Shown here: positions 1 through 8,219 of the stretch, in pieces
Numbering within the stretch: the first letter of the stretch is position 1
Layout of the letters: every line of letters starts with the position of its first letter
From: Kutzneria buriramensis
GTDB taxonomy: Bacteria; Actinomycetota; Actinomycetes; Mycobacteriales; Pseudonocardiaceae
DNA length: 64,000 nucleotides
Assembly (NCBI RefSeq): GCF_043575855.1
Contig: NZ_CP144375.1
Coordinates: forward strand, 248,001-312,000
Direction: 5' to 3'
Made by a program: the position numbers and the translations under genes
Notes under the pieces: model-generated
The model's database searches: none
What the model was told of the DNA's origin: nothing
The model's input: only the letters and a program-made list of their open reading frames with translations

Positions 1-1
1 G

Positions 2-682
2 TCCGCCACCGGCCAGCTGACCTGCCAGTTCGCGCCCGTCAACGCCATCGAGTACGGGCTGCCGAACACCGGCTCCGGCCACGAGTTCGACCCGTTCGGC
101 TGCGTCCGGGCGCTGCTGCGGTTCGCCGAGGAGGGCCGCCCCGTACGGATCTTCGGCTTCCCCGCGTTCCTGGCGTTCACGCTGGACCGCATGCGGGACA
201 TGGGGTTGCCGCCGATCGAGCTGTCGCCGCGATCGCTGGTGCTGTTCGGCGGCGGCTGGAAGGGCAACGCCGACAAACAGGTCGGCAAGGCCGAGCTGTA
301 CCGGCGGATCACCGACCGGCTCGGCATCCCGGACGAGCGGATCCGGGACGGCTTCGGCTCGGTCGAGCACTCGGTGCCGTACTTCGAGTGCGTGCGGCAC
401 AACCTGCACGTGCCGAGCTGGTCGCGGGTGCTGATCCGGTCCGTTCGCACGCTGGAACCGCTGCCGTACGGGGAAAGGGGTTACCTCCAGTTCCTGTCGC
501 CGTACATCACCTCGGTGCCGGCGCAGAGCGTGCTGATGGGCGATCTGGCCTCGCTGCACCCCGCCGAGGAGTGCGGTTGCGGCCTGCCCACGCCGTGGTT
601 CGTGGTGCACGGCCGCGCCGGCGTCAGCCGCAACCGCAGCTGCGCGATCGCCGCCGCCGAGATGCTCAAGGGACGGTCCTGA
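2..682 (+). CDS. LuxE-like acyl-protein synthetase, 5' end cut by window edge
   Basis: The reading frame is open from base 2 to the TGA at 680-682, so the start lies outside the window. The visible 226 residues resemble the C-terminal two thirds of the LuxE acyl-protein synthetase family (adenylate-forming enzymes that activate fatty acids for reduction). Seen are a central LVLFGGGWKG block and a Cys-rich tail (EECGCGLPTPWF, then GRAGVSRNRSCAIAAAE), which matches the LuxE C-terminus. It overlaps the next start codon by one base (TGATG), so it is probably co-translated with the acyl reductase that follows. Expected role: activate a carboxylic acid as acyl-AMP and pass it to the LuxC-type reductase. 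Which acid is used cannot be told. Confidence 0.75.
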   Translation, partial: SATGQLTCQFAPVNAIEYGLPNTGSGHEFDPFGCVRALLRFAEEGRPVRIFGFPAFLAFTLDRMRDMGLPPIELSPRSLVLFGGGWKGNADKQVGKAELYRRITDRLGIPDERIRDGFGSVEHSVPYFECVRHNLHVPSWSRVLIRSVRTLEPLPYGERGYLQFLSPYITSVPAQSVLMGDLASLHPAEECGCGLPTPWFVVHGRAGVSRNRSCAIAAAEMLKGRS

Positions 683-3156
683 TGCACTACTGGCAAGGGG
701 AGACGGTCGACGACGAGGCCGCCGGCAAGCTGCTGGACACGCTGGCCGAGTGCGCCCAGGAGGTGCTGACGGGTCGGCCGCTCAGCCCACTCGTCGTGCT
801 GTCGGCCTGTGCCCGCCTCGGCCGGGACCTCGCCGGCGGCCCGGTTCGAGACCGGCTTGCTGCCCGGTTGCGGGAGTGGGAGCTGCCCGCCGACGAGATC
901 GACCGGACGTTCCGCGATCTCGCCAAGGCGCTGGACCGGGAGGCGTTGGAACAGAAGGTCGTCCGCGAGCTCGGCGGCCTCGATCCGGCCCGCCTGGCCC
1001 GGTTCGACCTGCGGCGGCCCGTGTTCGAGGCGTGGGTGCCGGTGGGTCTGCTCGTGCACTTCGCGCCCGGCAACGCACCGGCGGCGGGGGCGCTGAGCGC
1101 GATCGAGGGGCTGCTCGCCGGCAACCTCAACGTGATCAAGACCAGCGGCGACGACTCGTCGTTCACGGCGGAACTGCTGGCCGAACTCGCCTCGCACGAC
1201 CGGACCGGCGCGATCGCGGCACGGCTGATCGTGCTGCGCTGTCCGTCCAGCCGACGGGACTGGCTGGAACGCATGTGCGCGCCCGCCGATGCCGTCGCCG
1301 CGTGGGGCGGCGAGGAGGCGCTCGCCGCCGTCGCCGAGCTGCTGCCGCCCGGCTGTCGGCTCGTCGACTGGGGTCCGAAGCTCTCCTTCGCCTATCTCAC
1401 CGCCGATTCCTGGTCGTCGCCGGACGAGCTGCGCGCCGTCGCGGATGACGTGTGCCGGCTCGACCAGCAGGCCTGTTCCAGCCCGCAGGTGATCTACCTC
1501 GACACCGACTCAGCCGAGGAGGTATTCGCGTTCGCCGACCGGTTCGCCGCGGTGCTGGCCGCGGTGTCGCCGGACGTGCAGCGGCGCGAGCCAAGTGACG
1601 CGGAGTGGGCGGAGATCACCAACACCGTCGTGGTGACCGGGCTGGAGGAACACCTCGGCCTGACCAGGGTCGTCGCCGATCCAGCGGGCGGCTGGCGGGT
1701 GCTCGCCGACGTCCGATCCGCGCTACGGGCCTCGCCGCTCTATCGCACGGTGTGGGTGAAGCCCTTGCCCCGCAACTTGATCGCCGCCACGCTGCGCCCG
1801 ATGCGCCGATACCTCCAGACCGTCGGGCTCGGCGCCTCGCGCCGGGACACCGCCGCGCTGGCCCGGCTGCTGGTCGGCATCGGCGTGCAGCGGGTGACCG
1901 TGCCCGGCGAGATGCTGTCCAGCTACGACGGCGAGCCGCACGACGGCGTGTACGCCATGCAGCGCTACAGCCGCCGGGTGGACGTCCAACTGGACGACCG
2001 CTTCCGCACCGACGCGTGCCTGGACGACCTCATCGGCACCCGGCAGCTCGACGCGCCGGACGTGCCCGTCACCACCAAGGCCGAGTTCGAGCGGTTGCAG
2101 GACGACATCAGCCGGGCCGAGGTCTTCTTCCGCAGCGGCGGCAGCACCGGCGCGCCCAAGCTGTCGGCGTTCAGCTGGGACGACTACCACGAGCACATGC
2201 GGTTCACCGCCGAGGGGCTGCTGGCCGCCGGCCTCGACCCGCGATCCGACCGGGTGATGAACCTGTTCTTCGGCGGCCACCTCTACGGCGGCTTCCCCAG
2301 CTTCTTCTCCACCCTCGAGGCGCTGCGGGCCGTGCAGTTCCCGATGGCCGCCCAGCCGCACATGCACCGGGACGTCGCCCGGTCCATTGTGGACAACCGG
2401 GTGGACACGCTGGTCGGCATGCCCAGCTACCTGCTGCGCATGTTCGACGAGGCCGGCGACATCCTCGGCGCGCACGGCGGCGTGCGGAAGATCTTCTACG
2501 GCGGCGAGCACTTCGGCGAGCGGCAGCGCCGGCGGCTGACCGAGGACTTCGGCGTCGAGGTGATCCGGTCTGCCTGCTACGGCAGCGTGGACGCCGGCCC
2601 GCTCGGCTACCAGTGCGAGCACTCCCCCGCCCGCGTGCACCACATGCTCACCGGCCTGCACACGGTGGAGATCGTCGATCCGGTGGACGGCGTGGGACGG
2701 CTGGTGATCACCTCGCACACCCGACGCGGGCAGCGCCTGGAGCGGTACGAGATCGGCGACCTCGGGCGCTGGCTCGACGACGACTGCCCGTGCGGGCGGC
2801 GCACTCCCCGGTTCGAGCTGCTCGGCCGGACCGGCGACGTGTTCCGCAGCGGCGGCCACTTCCTCAACTACCGGCGGCTCGTCGCCGTCGTCGAGGACAC
2901 GCTGGACTACACCGGCGCCGTGCAGGCCGTGCTCACCGAGGACGAGCGGTTCGAGCACCTCACCGTCCGCGTCACCGAGCAGTTCGACGACGGCGTCCGC
3001 CGCATTCTGGACGGCTACCCCGATCTGCGGATCGTCGTCGAACGCGACCGACAGCTCCAACTGCACGTCGAGGTGCTGCCGGTCGAGGAGTTCGAGCACA
3101 CCGCCGCCAGCGGCAAGCTACTGACCGTCGTCGACCGCCGGACCAGGAACATCTGA
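682..3156 (+). CDS. Fused LuxC-type acyl-CoA/acyl-protein reductase and PaaK-like adenylate-forming ligase
   Basis: An 824-residue two-domain protein. Residues about 110-430 match LuxC acyl reductases (NADPH-dependent reduction of an enzyme-bound acyl thioester to aldehyde). The catalytic Cys is at about 265 in DQQACSSPQ, and the nucleotide-site block HFAPGNAPAAG is at about 127. Residues about 470-824 match phenylacetate-CoA ligase/LuxE-like adenylate-forming enzymes, with FRSGGSTGAPKLSAFSW (about 483-499) as the AMP-binding P-loop and a C-terminal GRTGDVFRSGGHFLNYR segment. LuxC and LuxE are normally separate subunits, so this fusion is unusual. The open frame reaches back to 388, but the ATG at 682 overlaps the LuxE stop and the upstream extension has no family similarity. 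The same overlap pattern joins it to the next gene. Confidence 0.8.
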   Translation: MHYWQGETVDDEAAGKLLDTLAECAQEVLTGRPLSPLVVLSACARLGRDLAGGPVRDRLAARLREWELPADEIDRTFRDLAKALDREALEQKVVRELGGLDPARLARFDLRRPVFEAWVPVGLLVHFAPGNAPAAGALSAIEGLLAGNLNVIKTSGDDSSFTAELLAELASHDRTGAIAARLIVLRCPSSRRDWLERMCAPADAVAAWGGEEALAAVAELLPPGCRLVDWGPKLSFAYLTADSWSSPDELRAVADDVCRLDQQACSSPQVIYLDTDSAEEVFAFADRFAAVLAAVSPDVQRREPSDAEWAEITNTVVVTGLEEHLGLTRVVADPAGGWRVLADVRSALRASPLYRTVWVKPLPRNLIAATLRPMRRYLQTVGLGASRRDTAALARLLVGIGVQRVTVPGEMLSSYDGEPHDGVYAMQRYSRRVDVQLDDRFRTDACLDDLIGTRQLDAPDVPVTTKAEFERLQDDISRAEVFFRSGGSTGAPKLSAFSWDDYHEHMRFTAEGLLAAGLDPRSDRVMNLFFGGHLYGGFPSFFSTLEALRAVQFPMAAQPHMHRDVARSIVDNRVDTLVGMPSYLLRMFDEAGDILGAHGGVRKIFYGGEHFGERQRRRLTEDFGVEVIRSACYGSVDAGPLGYQCEHSPARVHHMLTGLHTVEIVDPVDGVGRLVITSHTRRGQRLERYEIGDLGRWLDDDCPCGRRTPRFELLGRTGDVFRSGGHFLNYRRLVAVVEDTLDYTGAVQAVLTEDERFEHLTVRVTEQFDDGVRRILDGYPDLRIVVERDRQLQLHVEVLPVEEFEHTAASGKLLTVVDRRTRNI

Positions 3157-4379
3157 TGCTCACTGAACTTGTCGCCTATGCGCGGGAGAATTCGCCGTAC
3201 TACAAGGAGCTCTACGCCGGCCTGCCGCCGGTGCCGGAGCTGGCGGACCTTCCGATCGTCGATCACGCCACCTATTGGGCGGCCAACTCGTTGCACGACA
3301 ACACCTTGCTCACCGGCGAGGTCACCGACGGCATGGTGTTCAAAACCGGCGGCACGACGAGCGCGCCGCGGGTGTCGGTGTACACCCGGGCCGAGTGGCG
3401 GGACATGGTCACGACGTTCGCCACCGGGCTGCCCGCCGCCGGCGTTCGTTCCGGCGACCGTGTGGCGAATCTGTTCTATGCCGGCGAGCTGTATTCCAGC
3501 TTCATCTTCACGTTGAACCTGTTGCAGGAGGCGGCGGTCGACACTGTGCAGCTGCCCATCGCCGGCAGCGCCCCCGCCGACTTCTCCGTCCGCGCGATGA
3601 AGGAGTTCGCCGCTACCGTCGTGGCCGCGCCGCCTACCTCGCTCTGTCAGCTGGCCCAGCACGTGCTCGACACCGTGGGATTGCTGCCTGCGGTGCGGGT
3701 GGTTCTGTTCAGCGGCGAGTCGTTCTACGGCGACCAGCGGGCGCTGCTCGCCGCCGCGTTCCCCAACGCCGTCGTCCGTTCCATCGGGTACGCCAGCGTC
3801 GACGGCGGCGCGCTGGGCGCACCCGTTGCCGACTCGACGGATTCCCGTGTGCACCGGGCCTTTGGCCCTAGCCGGATCCTGGAGATCGTCGATCCCGAGA
3901 CCGGCGCGGCGGTGACGGCTGCGGGAGTCGCCGGACGGGTTGTGGTGACCGACCTGTCACGGCGGCTTCAGCCGGTGATTCGGTATCCGGTGGGAGATCT
4001 CGCCGAGTGGGTCGACCGTGATGCCGGTGTCTTCCGGCTGCTCGGGCGGTCCGATGAAGGTGCCCGGGTAGGGCCGGTGACCGTCTACTTGGACGATTTG
4101 CGGGATGTTGTGGAGCAGGTGGTCGGGGCGGTCAGCGGCATGCAGGTCGTGCTGCGGCGGGTCGACGCCAAGGACCAGTTGGTGGTTCGAGTCGTGACCG
4201 CTGAGGGGATCGACGCCAGGGCGATCGGGGCGCGTCTGGACCAGGTGCGGCCGATGTTCGCCGACCACGTGCGACGAGGCCTCATCCAGCCGCTCGCCGT
4301 CGAGGCTGTGCGGACGGGGGATCTCGTGACGAATCCCCGGACGGGCAAGCTCATCCGGCTGGTCGACGAGCGGGGCTAA
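3156..4379 (+). CDS. PaaK-like adenylate-forming ligase
   Basis: A 407-residue protein of the phenylacetate-CoA ligase/LuxE-like fold. FKTGGTTSAPRVSVYTRAEW (about residues 64-83) is the phosphate-binding loop, followed by GDRVANLFYAGELYSSF and, near the C-terminus, a GDLAEWVDRD...FRLLGRSDEGARVG region typical of these ligases. Its ATG lies in the TGATG overlap with the reductase-ligase fusion, so the three genes form one transcription unit. With three adenylate-forming modules around a single reductase, one may load a different acid or act as an acyltransferase. The specificity is unknown. It ends four bases inside the convergent gene on the other strand. Confidence 0.75.
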   Translation: MLTELVAYARENSPYYKELYAGLPPVPELADLPIVDHATYWAANSLHDNTLLTGEVTDGMVFKTGGTTSAPRVSVYTRAEWRDMVTTFATGLPAAGVRSGDRVANLFYAGELYSSFIFTLNLLQEAAVDTVQLPIAGSAPADFSVRAMKEFAATVVAAPPTSLCQLAQHVLDTVGLLPAVRVVLFSGESFYGDQRALLAAAFPNAVVRSIGYASVDGGALGAPVADSTDSRVHRAFGPSRILEIVDPETGAAVTAAGVAGRVVVTDLSRRLQPVIRYPVGDLAEWVDRDAGVFRLLGRSDEGARVGPVTVYLDDLRDVVEQVVGAVSGMQVVLRRVDAKDQLVVRVVTAEGIDARAIGARLDQVRPMFADHVRRGLIQPLAVEAVRTGDLVTNPRTGKLIRLVDERG

Positions 4380-4837
4380 CCGAGAAACGCCTCCAACTGC
4401 TCGACCACGAAGGCGTGGTCGTCGGCCTGGGGCAGGCCGGACACCGTGATCGAGCCGACGACGCCGACGTCGCGGATGATCAGTGGGAACGAGCCGCCGT
4501 GCGCGGCGTACAGGTCGGGGTCGAGGCGGGACTTCTCCTCGAACGTGCCGCCGCCGGCGCGGAACTGGCAGCCGACCAGGTACGAGCTGTGGCCGTAGCG
4601 GCGGACGACGCGGGACTTGCGCTCCACCCAGGCGTCGTTGTCGGCGGAGGTGCCGGGCAGTGCGGCGTGGAACAGGCGCTGGCCGTTGCGCTCGATCGAC
4701 ACCACCACCGGCAGCTCGCGCTCCCGCGCGGCGGTCACCATGCGCGCCCCCAGTTCCCAGGCCGCGGCGTTGTCGAAGCCGGCGAACACCAGGCGGTGTT
4801 CCTGGTCACGGAGGTCGTCCAGGTCGGGGTCAGCCAT
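4376..4837 (-). CDS. UPF0303/HbpS-like (heme-degrading domain) family protein
   Basis: 153 residues matching the small UPF0303/GlcG-HbpS-like family over its full length. Features are the early FAGFDNAAAWELGARMV block, a middle WVERKSRVVRRYGHSSYLVG segment and a late GGSFPLIIRDVGVVGSITV block, which carries the family signature. Members are cytosolic or secreted; this one shows no signal peptide. Biochemical function is poorly defined (heme binding or degradation for HbpS relatives), so only the family is claimed. It is convergent with the PaaK-like ligase, overlapping by four bases. Confidence 0.75.
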   Translation of the reverse strand: MADPDLDDLRDQEHRLVFAGFDNAAAWELGARMVTAARERELPVVVSIERNGQRLFHAALPGTSADNDAWVERKSRVVRRYGHSSYLVGCQFRAGGGTFEEKSRLDPDLYAAHGGSFPLIIRDVGVVGSITVSGLPQADDHAFVVEQLEAFLG

Positions 4838-4935
4838 GCCCCCGACTTAATCAACACTGTTGCGAAAGTGCAACCCCCGCCCGATGAGATCCCGGCAACC
4901 AACCGAGTGCGAGGCCCCGCCGATGCTTCGCCCGG

Positions 4936-5008
4936 TTGCTGGATTTCGATCGGCCGCCACCCACGCACCCACAACCCGAGCCCGATGCGGCCGATCGAAA
5001 TCCAGCAA
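4936..5008. repeat. Perfect 22-bp inverted repeat between genes
   Basis: The arm at 4936-4957 (TTGCTGGATTTCGATCGGCC plus GC) is repeated exactly in inverted orientation at 4987-5008, with a 29-base spacer. A second small hairpin (GGCCCC/GGGGCC, 5021-5036) follows. The 4838-5113 gap holds no convincing gene. The long perfect arms suggest a bidirectional terminator or a REP/MITE-like element rather than an operator. There is no T-tract. Confidence 0.7.
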
Positions 5009-5069
5009 GGGCGAGGCGTCGGCCCCCGAAGGGGCCGAGCCGCGCGCGCCAGCGCGCCAACAACACAGC

Positions 5070-5095
5070 GGGCCCCCGCCGCGCGACGGGGGCCC
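5070..5095 (-). terminator. Probable terminator of the chitinase gene
   Basis: A 9-bp GC stem (GGGCCCCCG at 5070-5078 with CGGGGGCCC at 5087-5095) and an 8-base loop lies 19 bases past the stop of the minus-strand chitinase. High-GC actinomycete terminators often lack a clear U-tract, as here. Confidence 0.6.
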
Positions 5096-5113
5096 ACCTT
5101 TCCGCCGTGAAAC

Positions 5114-6058
5114 TCACCCCTCGATGCCCTTGAAGATCTTCGAGTAGGCGTAGCCGACCTTCTTGTCGTAGGAGTCGACCTCCCAGAAGGAGAGCTCGCT
5201 GACGCCGTTCGACTTGGCGAACGCCTCCAGCGTCTTGGCGTTGGCCTGGGTGAAGTTCTCGTTGTCGTCGTTCTTGCCGGCGATCGGCGTCAGCCCCTGC
5301 AACGCGAAGCCCTGGGCGGCGGACACGCCGTACAGGCTGGACAGCTGCTTCGCGGTGGCCTTGGACGCGGACTCGGCGTCGTTGAGGGCGTTCTGCCCGT
5401 TGCCGAAGTCCATGACCATGATGTTGACGGTGCTGACCTTGACGCCCTGGGCCTTGGCGTCCTTGAGCAGGTTGAGGGCGTTGCTCTCCAGGCCGGTCGG
5501 GTCGACCGGCAGGGTGAAGTCGACCTGCACCGACGGGTCGGCCTTCTGCAGCGCGGCCAGGGCCTGGTCGCGCCGCGTGATGGAGGCCTTGTTGTCGAGC
5601 GGGCCGCCCTCGATGTCGAAGTCGAGACGGTGCACGTTGTTCGTCTTGACGACGTTGGCGTACGCGGCCTGCAGGCTCGACACACTGGTGCAGGTGAGCG
5701 CGAGCTCACCGCCTTCGGCGCCGCCGAAGGAGATGATCACGTCGCCGCCCGCGGACTGCAGCGAACTGATCTGGGACTTGAACGCACCGACGGCGGCGCC
5801 CCCGTCCTCCCACTGCGGCGTGCAGCCGCTCTTGGGAATGAGGAACGCCAGCGTGTAGTGATTCACACCGGACGCGCTCTTGTCCGAGGCCATGTCGCCG
5901 GCGGAGCCGCTGGACAGCTCCAGGTAGGGCGCGGCGAACTTGGCCGGGAAGGACTTGGGCGTGGCCGCGGTGGCCCCGGTCGCGCCCAGCGCAAGCGCGG
6001 CCGCGGGCAGCATGGCCGCGGCGGCGATGGTGAGGGCACGACGAACTGCGCTTGCCAT
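5114..6058 (-). CDS. Secreted GH18 chitinase-like protein
   Basis: 314 residues with a Sec signal peptide (basic MASAVRRALT, then an Ala/Leu core, likely cleaved near residue 31 after ATA). The mature part is a single GH18 TIM barrel. The catalytic DxDxE motif appears as LDFDIEGG (residues 145-152, proton donor Glu150), preceded by the strand VIISFGGAEGG. No carbohydrate-binding module is seen. Expected role: extracellular hydrolysis of chitin or a related beta-1,4-GlcNAc polymer. The start has a good AAGGAA ribosome site seven to eight bases upstream and is the only start that gives the signal peptide. The 5' leader is rich in inverted repeats (separate entry). Confidence 0.85.
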   Translation of the reverse strand: MASAVRRALTIAAAAMLPAAALALGATGATAATPKSFPAKFAAPYLELSSGSAGDMASDKSASGVNHYTLAFLIPKSGCTPQWEDGGAAVGAFKSQISSLQSAGGDVIISFGGAEGGELALTCTSVSSLQAAYANVVKTNNVHRLDFDIEGGPLDNKASITRRDQALAALQKADPSVQVDFTLPVDPTGLESNALNLLKDAKAQGVKVSTVNIMVMDFGNGQNALNDAESASKATAKQLSSLYGVSAAQGFALQGLTPIAGKNDDNENFTQANAKTLEAFAKSNGVSELSFWEVDSYDKKVGYAYSKIFKGIEG

Positions 6059-6065
6059 GGACAGG

Positions 6066-6192
6066 GTTCCTTCCTAGCAGGGAACAAGGAAGGCGGCGGG
6101 AACTGCGGTCCGTTGGGAACGTTTCCAGCATTGGATAGGAAACCTTCCTGACGGATTACGCAACGCTAGGACCGCCGCCGCCGACCCGTCAA
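6066..6192 (-). promoter_or_regulatory. Candidate promoter, operators and leader hairpin of the chitinase gene
   Basis: Read on the minus strand there is TTGACG (6187-6192), an 18-base spacer and TAGCGT (6163-6168). Just downstream are two near-palindromes: AGGAAACCTTCCT (6137-6149) and GGAAACGTTCCC (6115-6126). The latter has the CG-centred shape of LacI-family operators. A further inverted repeat (CCTTCC 6069-6074 with GGAAGG 6088-6093, overlapping GTTCC/GGAAC) surrounds the leader next to the start codon. Regulation by a sugar-responsive repressor is inferred. Confidence 0.45.
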
Positions 6193-6317
6193 GATGAGCG
6201 TCCGTTAGGAGCGCTTTGCCCGTTTGTACGGGATGGTCGGCGCAAGACGGCTACCCGGAGGATCCCGATCCCCGGTTCGGGTGAACGGGGCGATGATCGT
6301 CTCAGTAGGGTGGAGGT

Positions 6318-7019
6318 ATGGCAGGAGCCGACGAAGCGGCGGGCCCGGACGCCCGCAGACCGAATCACTTCGACGTGGTCCTCCGTGGCTACAACACACG
6401 CCAGGTCAACGAGCGGGTGACACGCCTCGAGTTCGACCTGCGCACCGCCACCCGGGAGCGGGACCTCGCCCGCGCCGGCAACGCGGAGCTGGCCAAGCGG
6501 CTGGGCGCGGCCGAGGAGGAGCTCACCGCGCTGCGCGAACGCGTCCGCAAGTTCGCGGACGAGCCGCTGACCGGTGAGAACGTCAACGAGCGCGTGCGCA
6601 TGATGATGGAGCTGGCGGCGGAGGAGATCGCCGAGCAGCGCCGGTCGGCCGAGCGCGAGCTCGCCGAGCAGCGGGCGGCGCTCCAGCAGCGGCGGGCCCA
6701 GCTCGAGCACAAGTACAACGAGCACAACGACGTCCTGGACCGCGAGTACGACGAGCTGAAGCTGAAGCTGAGCCGCGAGCACGAGCAGCTGATGGCTCGG
6801 GCCCGCGCCGAGGCGGCGAAGGTGACACGGTTCGCCGAGGAGCGGGCGGCGCTGACGGTGCGCGAGGCGGACGAGCACGCGCGGCAGCAGACCTCGGCCG
6901 CCGACGAGCACACGGCCCGGATGCAGGCCCTGCACAACGAGTTCCGCAGCCGCCTGGTCGCCGCCCGGTCGACGGCGCAGCAGGCCGCGGCGGAGCTGGC
7001 GCGGATGGCCGAGGAGTGA
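6318..7019 (+). CDS. DivIVA-domain coiled-coil protein
   Basis: 233 residues. Residues about 14-35 (NHFDVVLRGYNTRQVNERV) match the DivIVA N-terminal membrane/polarity domain. The rest, about 40-233, is almost entirely heptad-patterned Glu/Arg/Ala-rich helix, as in the actinomycete DivIVA/Scy/FilP-type cytoskeletal proteins. It probably acts at the hyphal tip or septum as a scaffold. The start at 6318 has a strong GGTGGAGGT ribosome site. The stop overlaps the GTG of the following phosphatase gene by four bases, so the two are co-translated. Confidence 0.7.
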   Translation: MAGADEAAGPDARRPNHFDVVLRGYNTRQVNERVTRLEFDLRTATRERDLARAGNAELAKRLGAAEEELTALRERVRKFADEPLTGENVNERVRMMMELAAEEIAEQRRSAERELAEQRAALQQRRAQLEHKYNEHNDVLDREYDELKLKLSREHEQLMARARAEAAKVTRFAEERAALTVREADEHARQQTSAADEHTARMQALHNEFRSRLVAARSTAQQAAAELARMAEE

Positions 7020-7474
7020 TCTACACCGTCGAGCTGCCGGGGCCGGGCCGGCTCGCCACGATGGCCAAGCCGCGGCTGCGGGACCTGCCGACGCTGCGCG
7101 AGGCGGGCGTGGACGTCCTGGTGTGCGCGCTCACCGCCGAGGACTTCGCCGACGCCGGCCTGGCCGACGAGCCGCGGGCAGCGGTCGCCGCCGGCCTCCA
7201 GTTCGTGCACCTCCCGATCCCGGACTGGACGGTGCCGGACCGGGACGAGATCCTGCCGACGCTGCGCGACCTCGCCGCCCGGCTCGACGCCGGCGCCAGC
7301 ATCGTCACGCACTGCTGGGCCGGCATCGGCCGGTCGTCGCTGCTGGCGGCGTCGATCATGGTGTTGTCCGGCCTCGAACCGGACGATGCCTGGGCGCGCA
7401 TCACCAAGGCCCGCGGACACCAGGTGCCGGACACCGAGCAGCAGCGCGAGTGGGTCAGAACTTTGAGTGCGTGA
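7016..7474 (+). CDS. Dual-specificity/tyrosine phosphatase-like protein
   Basis: 152 residues with the cysteine phosphatase P-loop HCWAGIGRSS (Cys100, Arg106) and an upstream general-acid loop PIPDWTVPD (Asp near 70). This arrangement is typical of small dual-specificity or PTP-like enzymes. The GTG start at 7016 sits in a GTGA overlap with the DivIVA-like gene. Coupling to a cytoskeletal coiled-coil protein suggests, as an inference only, that it dephosphorylates a cell-polarity substrate. Its 3' end overlaps the convergent MDMPI-family gene by 20 bases. Confidence 0.75.
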   Translation: MIYTVELPGPGRLATMAKPRLRDLPTLREAGVDVLVCALTAEDFADAGLADEPRAAVAAGLQFVHLPIPDWTVPDRDEILPTLRDLAARLDAGASIVTHCWAGIGRSSLLAASIMVLSGLEPDDAWARITKARGHQVPDTEQQREWVRTLSA

Positions 7475-8219
7475 ACCACTTCTCCAGCAGCTGGGCATCG
7501 CCGGCGGTGCGAATGCGCGGGTCGTCGACGCCGATCCGGCCGTAGACGAGCAGCAGCAGCGCGTCCGGGGTCTCGGCGCTGACGGTCGCGTCCGGCTCGG
7601 CGACGGCCTGGGTCAGCCCGAACGAGTCCGGGTCGAGCCGGACCGCCCAGGAGATCTCGGTGCCCCACACGCCGAACCCGATCGTCTGCCCGTCGCCGCG
7701 CAGCTCGGCGACCGCCGGCGTGAAGCCCACCGCGGACGGCAGGTTGACGAGGAACTCCGCGACGCCGTCGGCGGCGACCGCCGGGTCGAAGGCCGTCACC
7801 TCGCCGGCCGCCAGCTCGACGTCGTAGCGGTGCACCAGCAGCTCCATCTGCATCCGCCGTGCCCAGAACCGCACCTGGCCGCCCGGACCCCACGTCCACA
7901 TCGCGGCGTCGGGGTCGGCGGCGCGCAGCACCTTGGCCACCTCGACGTGCCGCGACTCCACCCAGTCCGGGTAGTCGGCGGCGTCGGTCGGCAGCCCGAA
8001 GTCGACCTCGCCGAACTCCAGCCGCTGCGGCGACCGCCGGTCCACCATCGCCGCGAACCACTGCTGCAACAGGCCGAGGTGCCGCAGGACGTCGGCGATC
8101 GTCCAGTCCGGGCAGCACGGCACCGCCGCGGCGCGGTCGTGCGCGCGGGCGACCTCGACGATCCGCGCCACCTCCCGCTCGATGCCGTCGCAGTACGTCG
8201 AGTACGACAGTTCAGCCAT
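7455..8219 (-). CDS. MDMPI-family (maleylpyruvate isomerase-like, mycothiol-dependent) protein
   Basis: 254 residues with the DinB-like helical N-terminal domain of mycothiol-dependent maleylpyruvate isomerase relatives (VPCCPDWTIADVLRHLGLL, residues 33-51; His47 is a probable metal ligand) and the family C-terminal domain (DATVSAETPDALLLLVYGR). Members are mycothiol S-transferases or isomerases, and the substrate here is unknown. The ATG overlaps the end of the amidohydrolase gene by eight bases, so it is the last cistron of a three-gene operon with the amidohydrolase and dienelactone hydrolase. This suggests a detoxification or catabolic route. Confidence 0.8.
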   Translation of the reverse strand: MAELSYSTYCDGIEREVARIVEVARAHDRAAAVPCCPDWTIADVLRHLGLLQQWFAAMVDRRSPQRLEFGEVDFGLPTDAADYPDWVESRHVEVAKVLRAADPDAAMWTWGPGGQVRFWARRMQMELLVHRYDVELAAGEVTAFDPAVAADGVAEFLVNLPSAVGFTPAVAELRGDGQTIGFGVWGTEISWAVRLDPDSFGLTQAVAEPDATVSAETPDALLLLVYGRIGVDDPRIRTAGDAQLLEKWFTHSKF

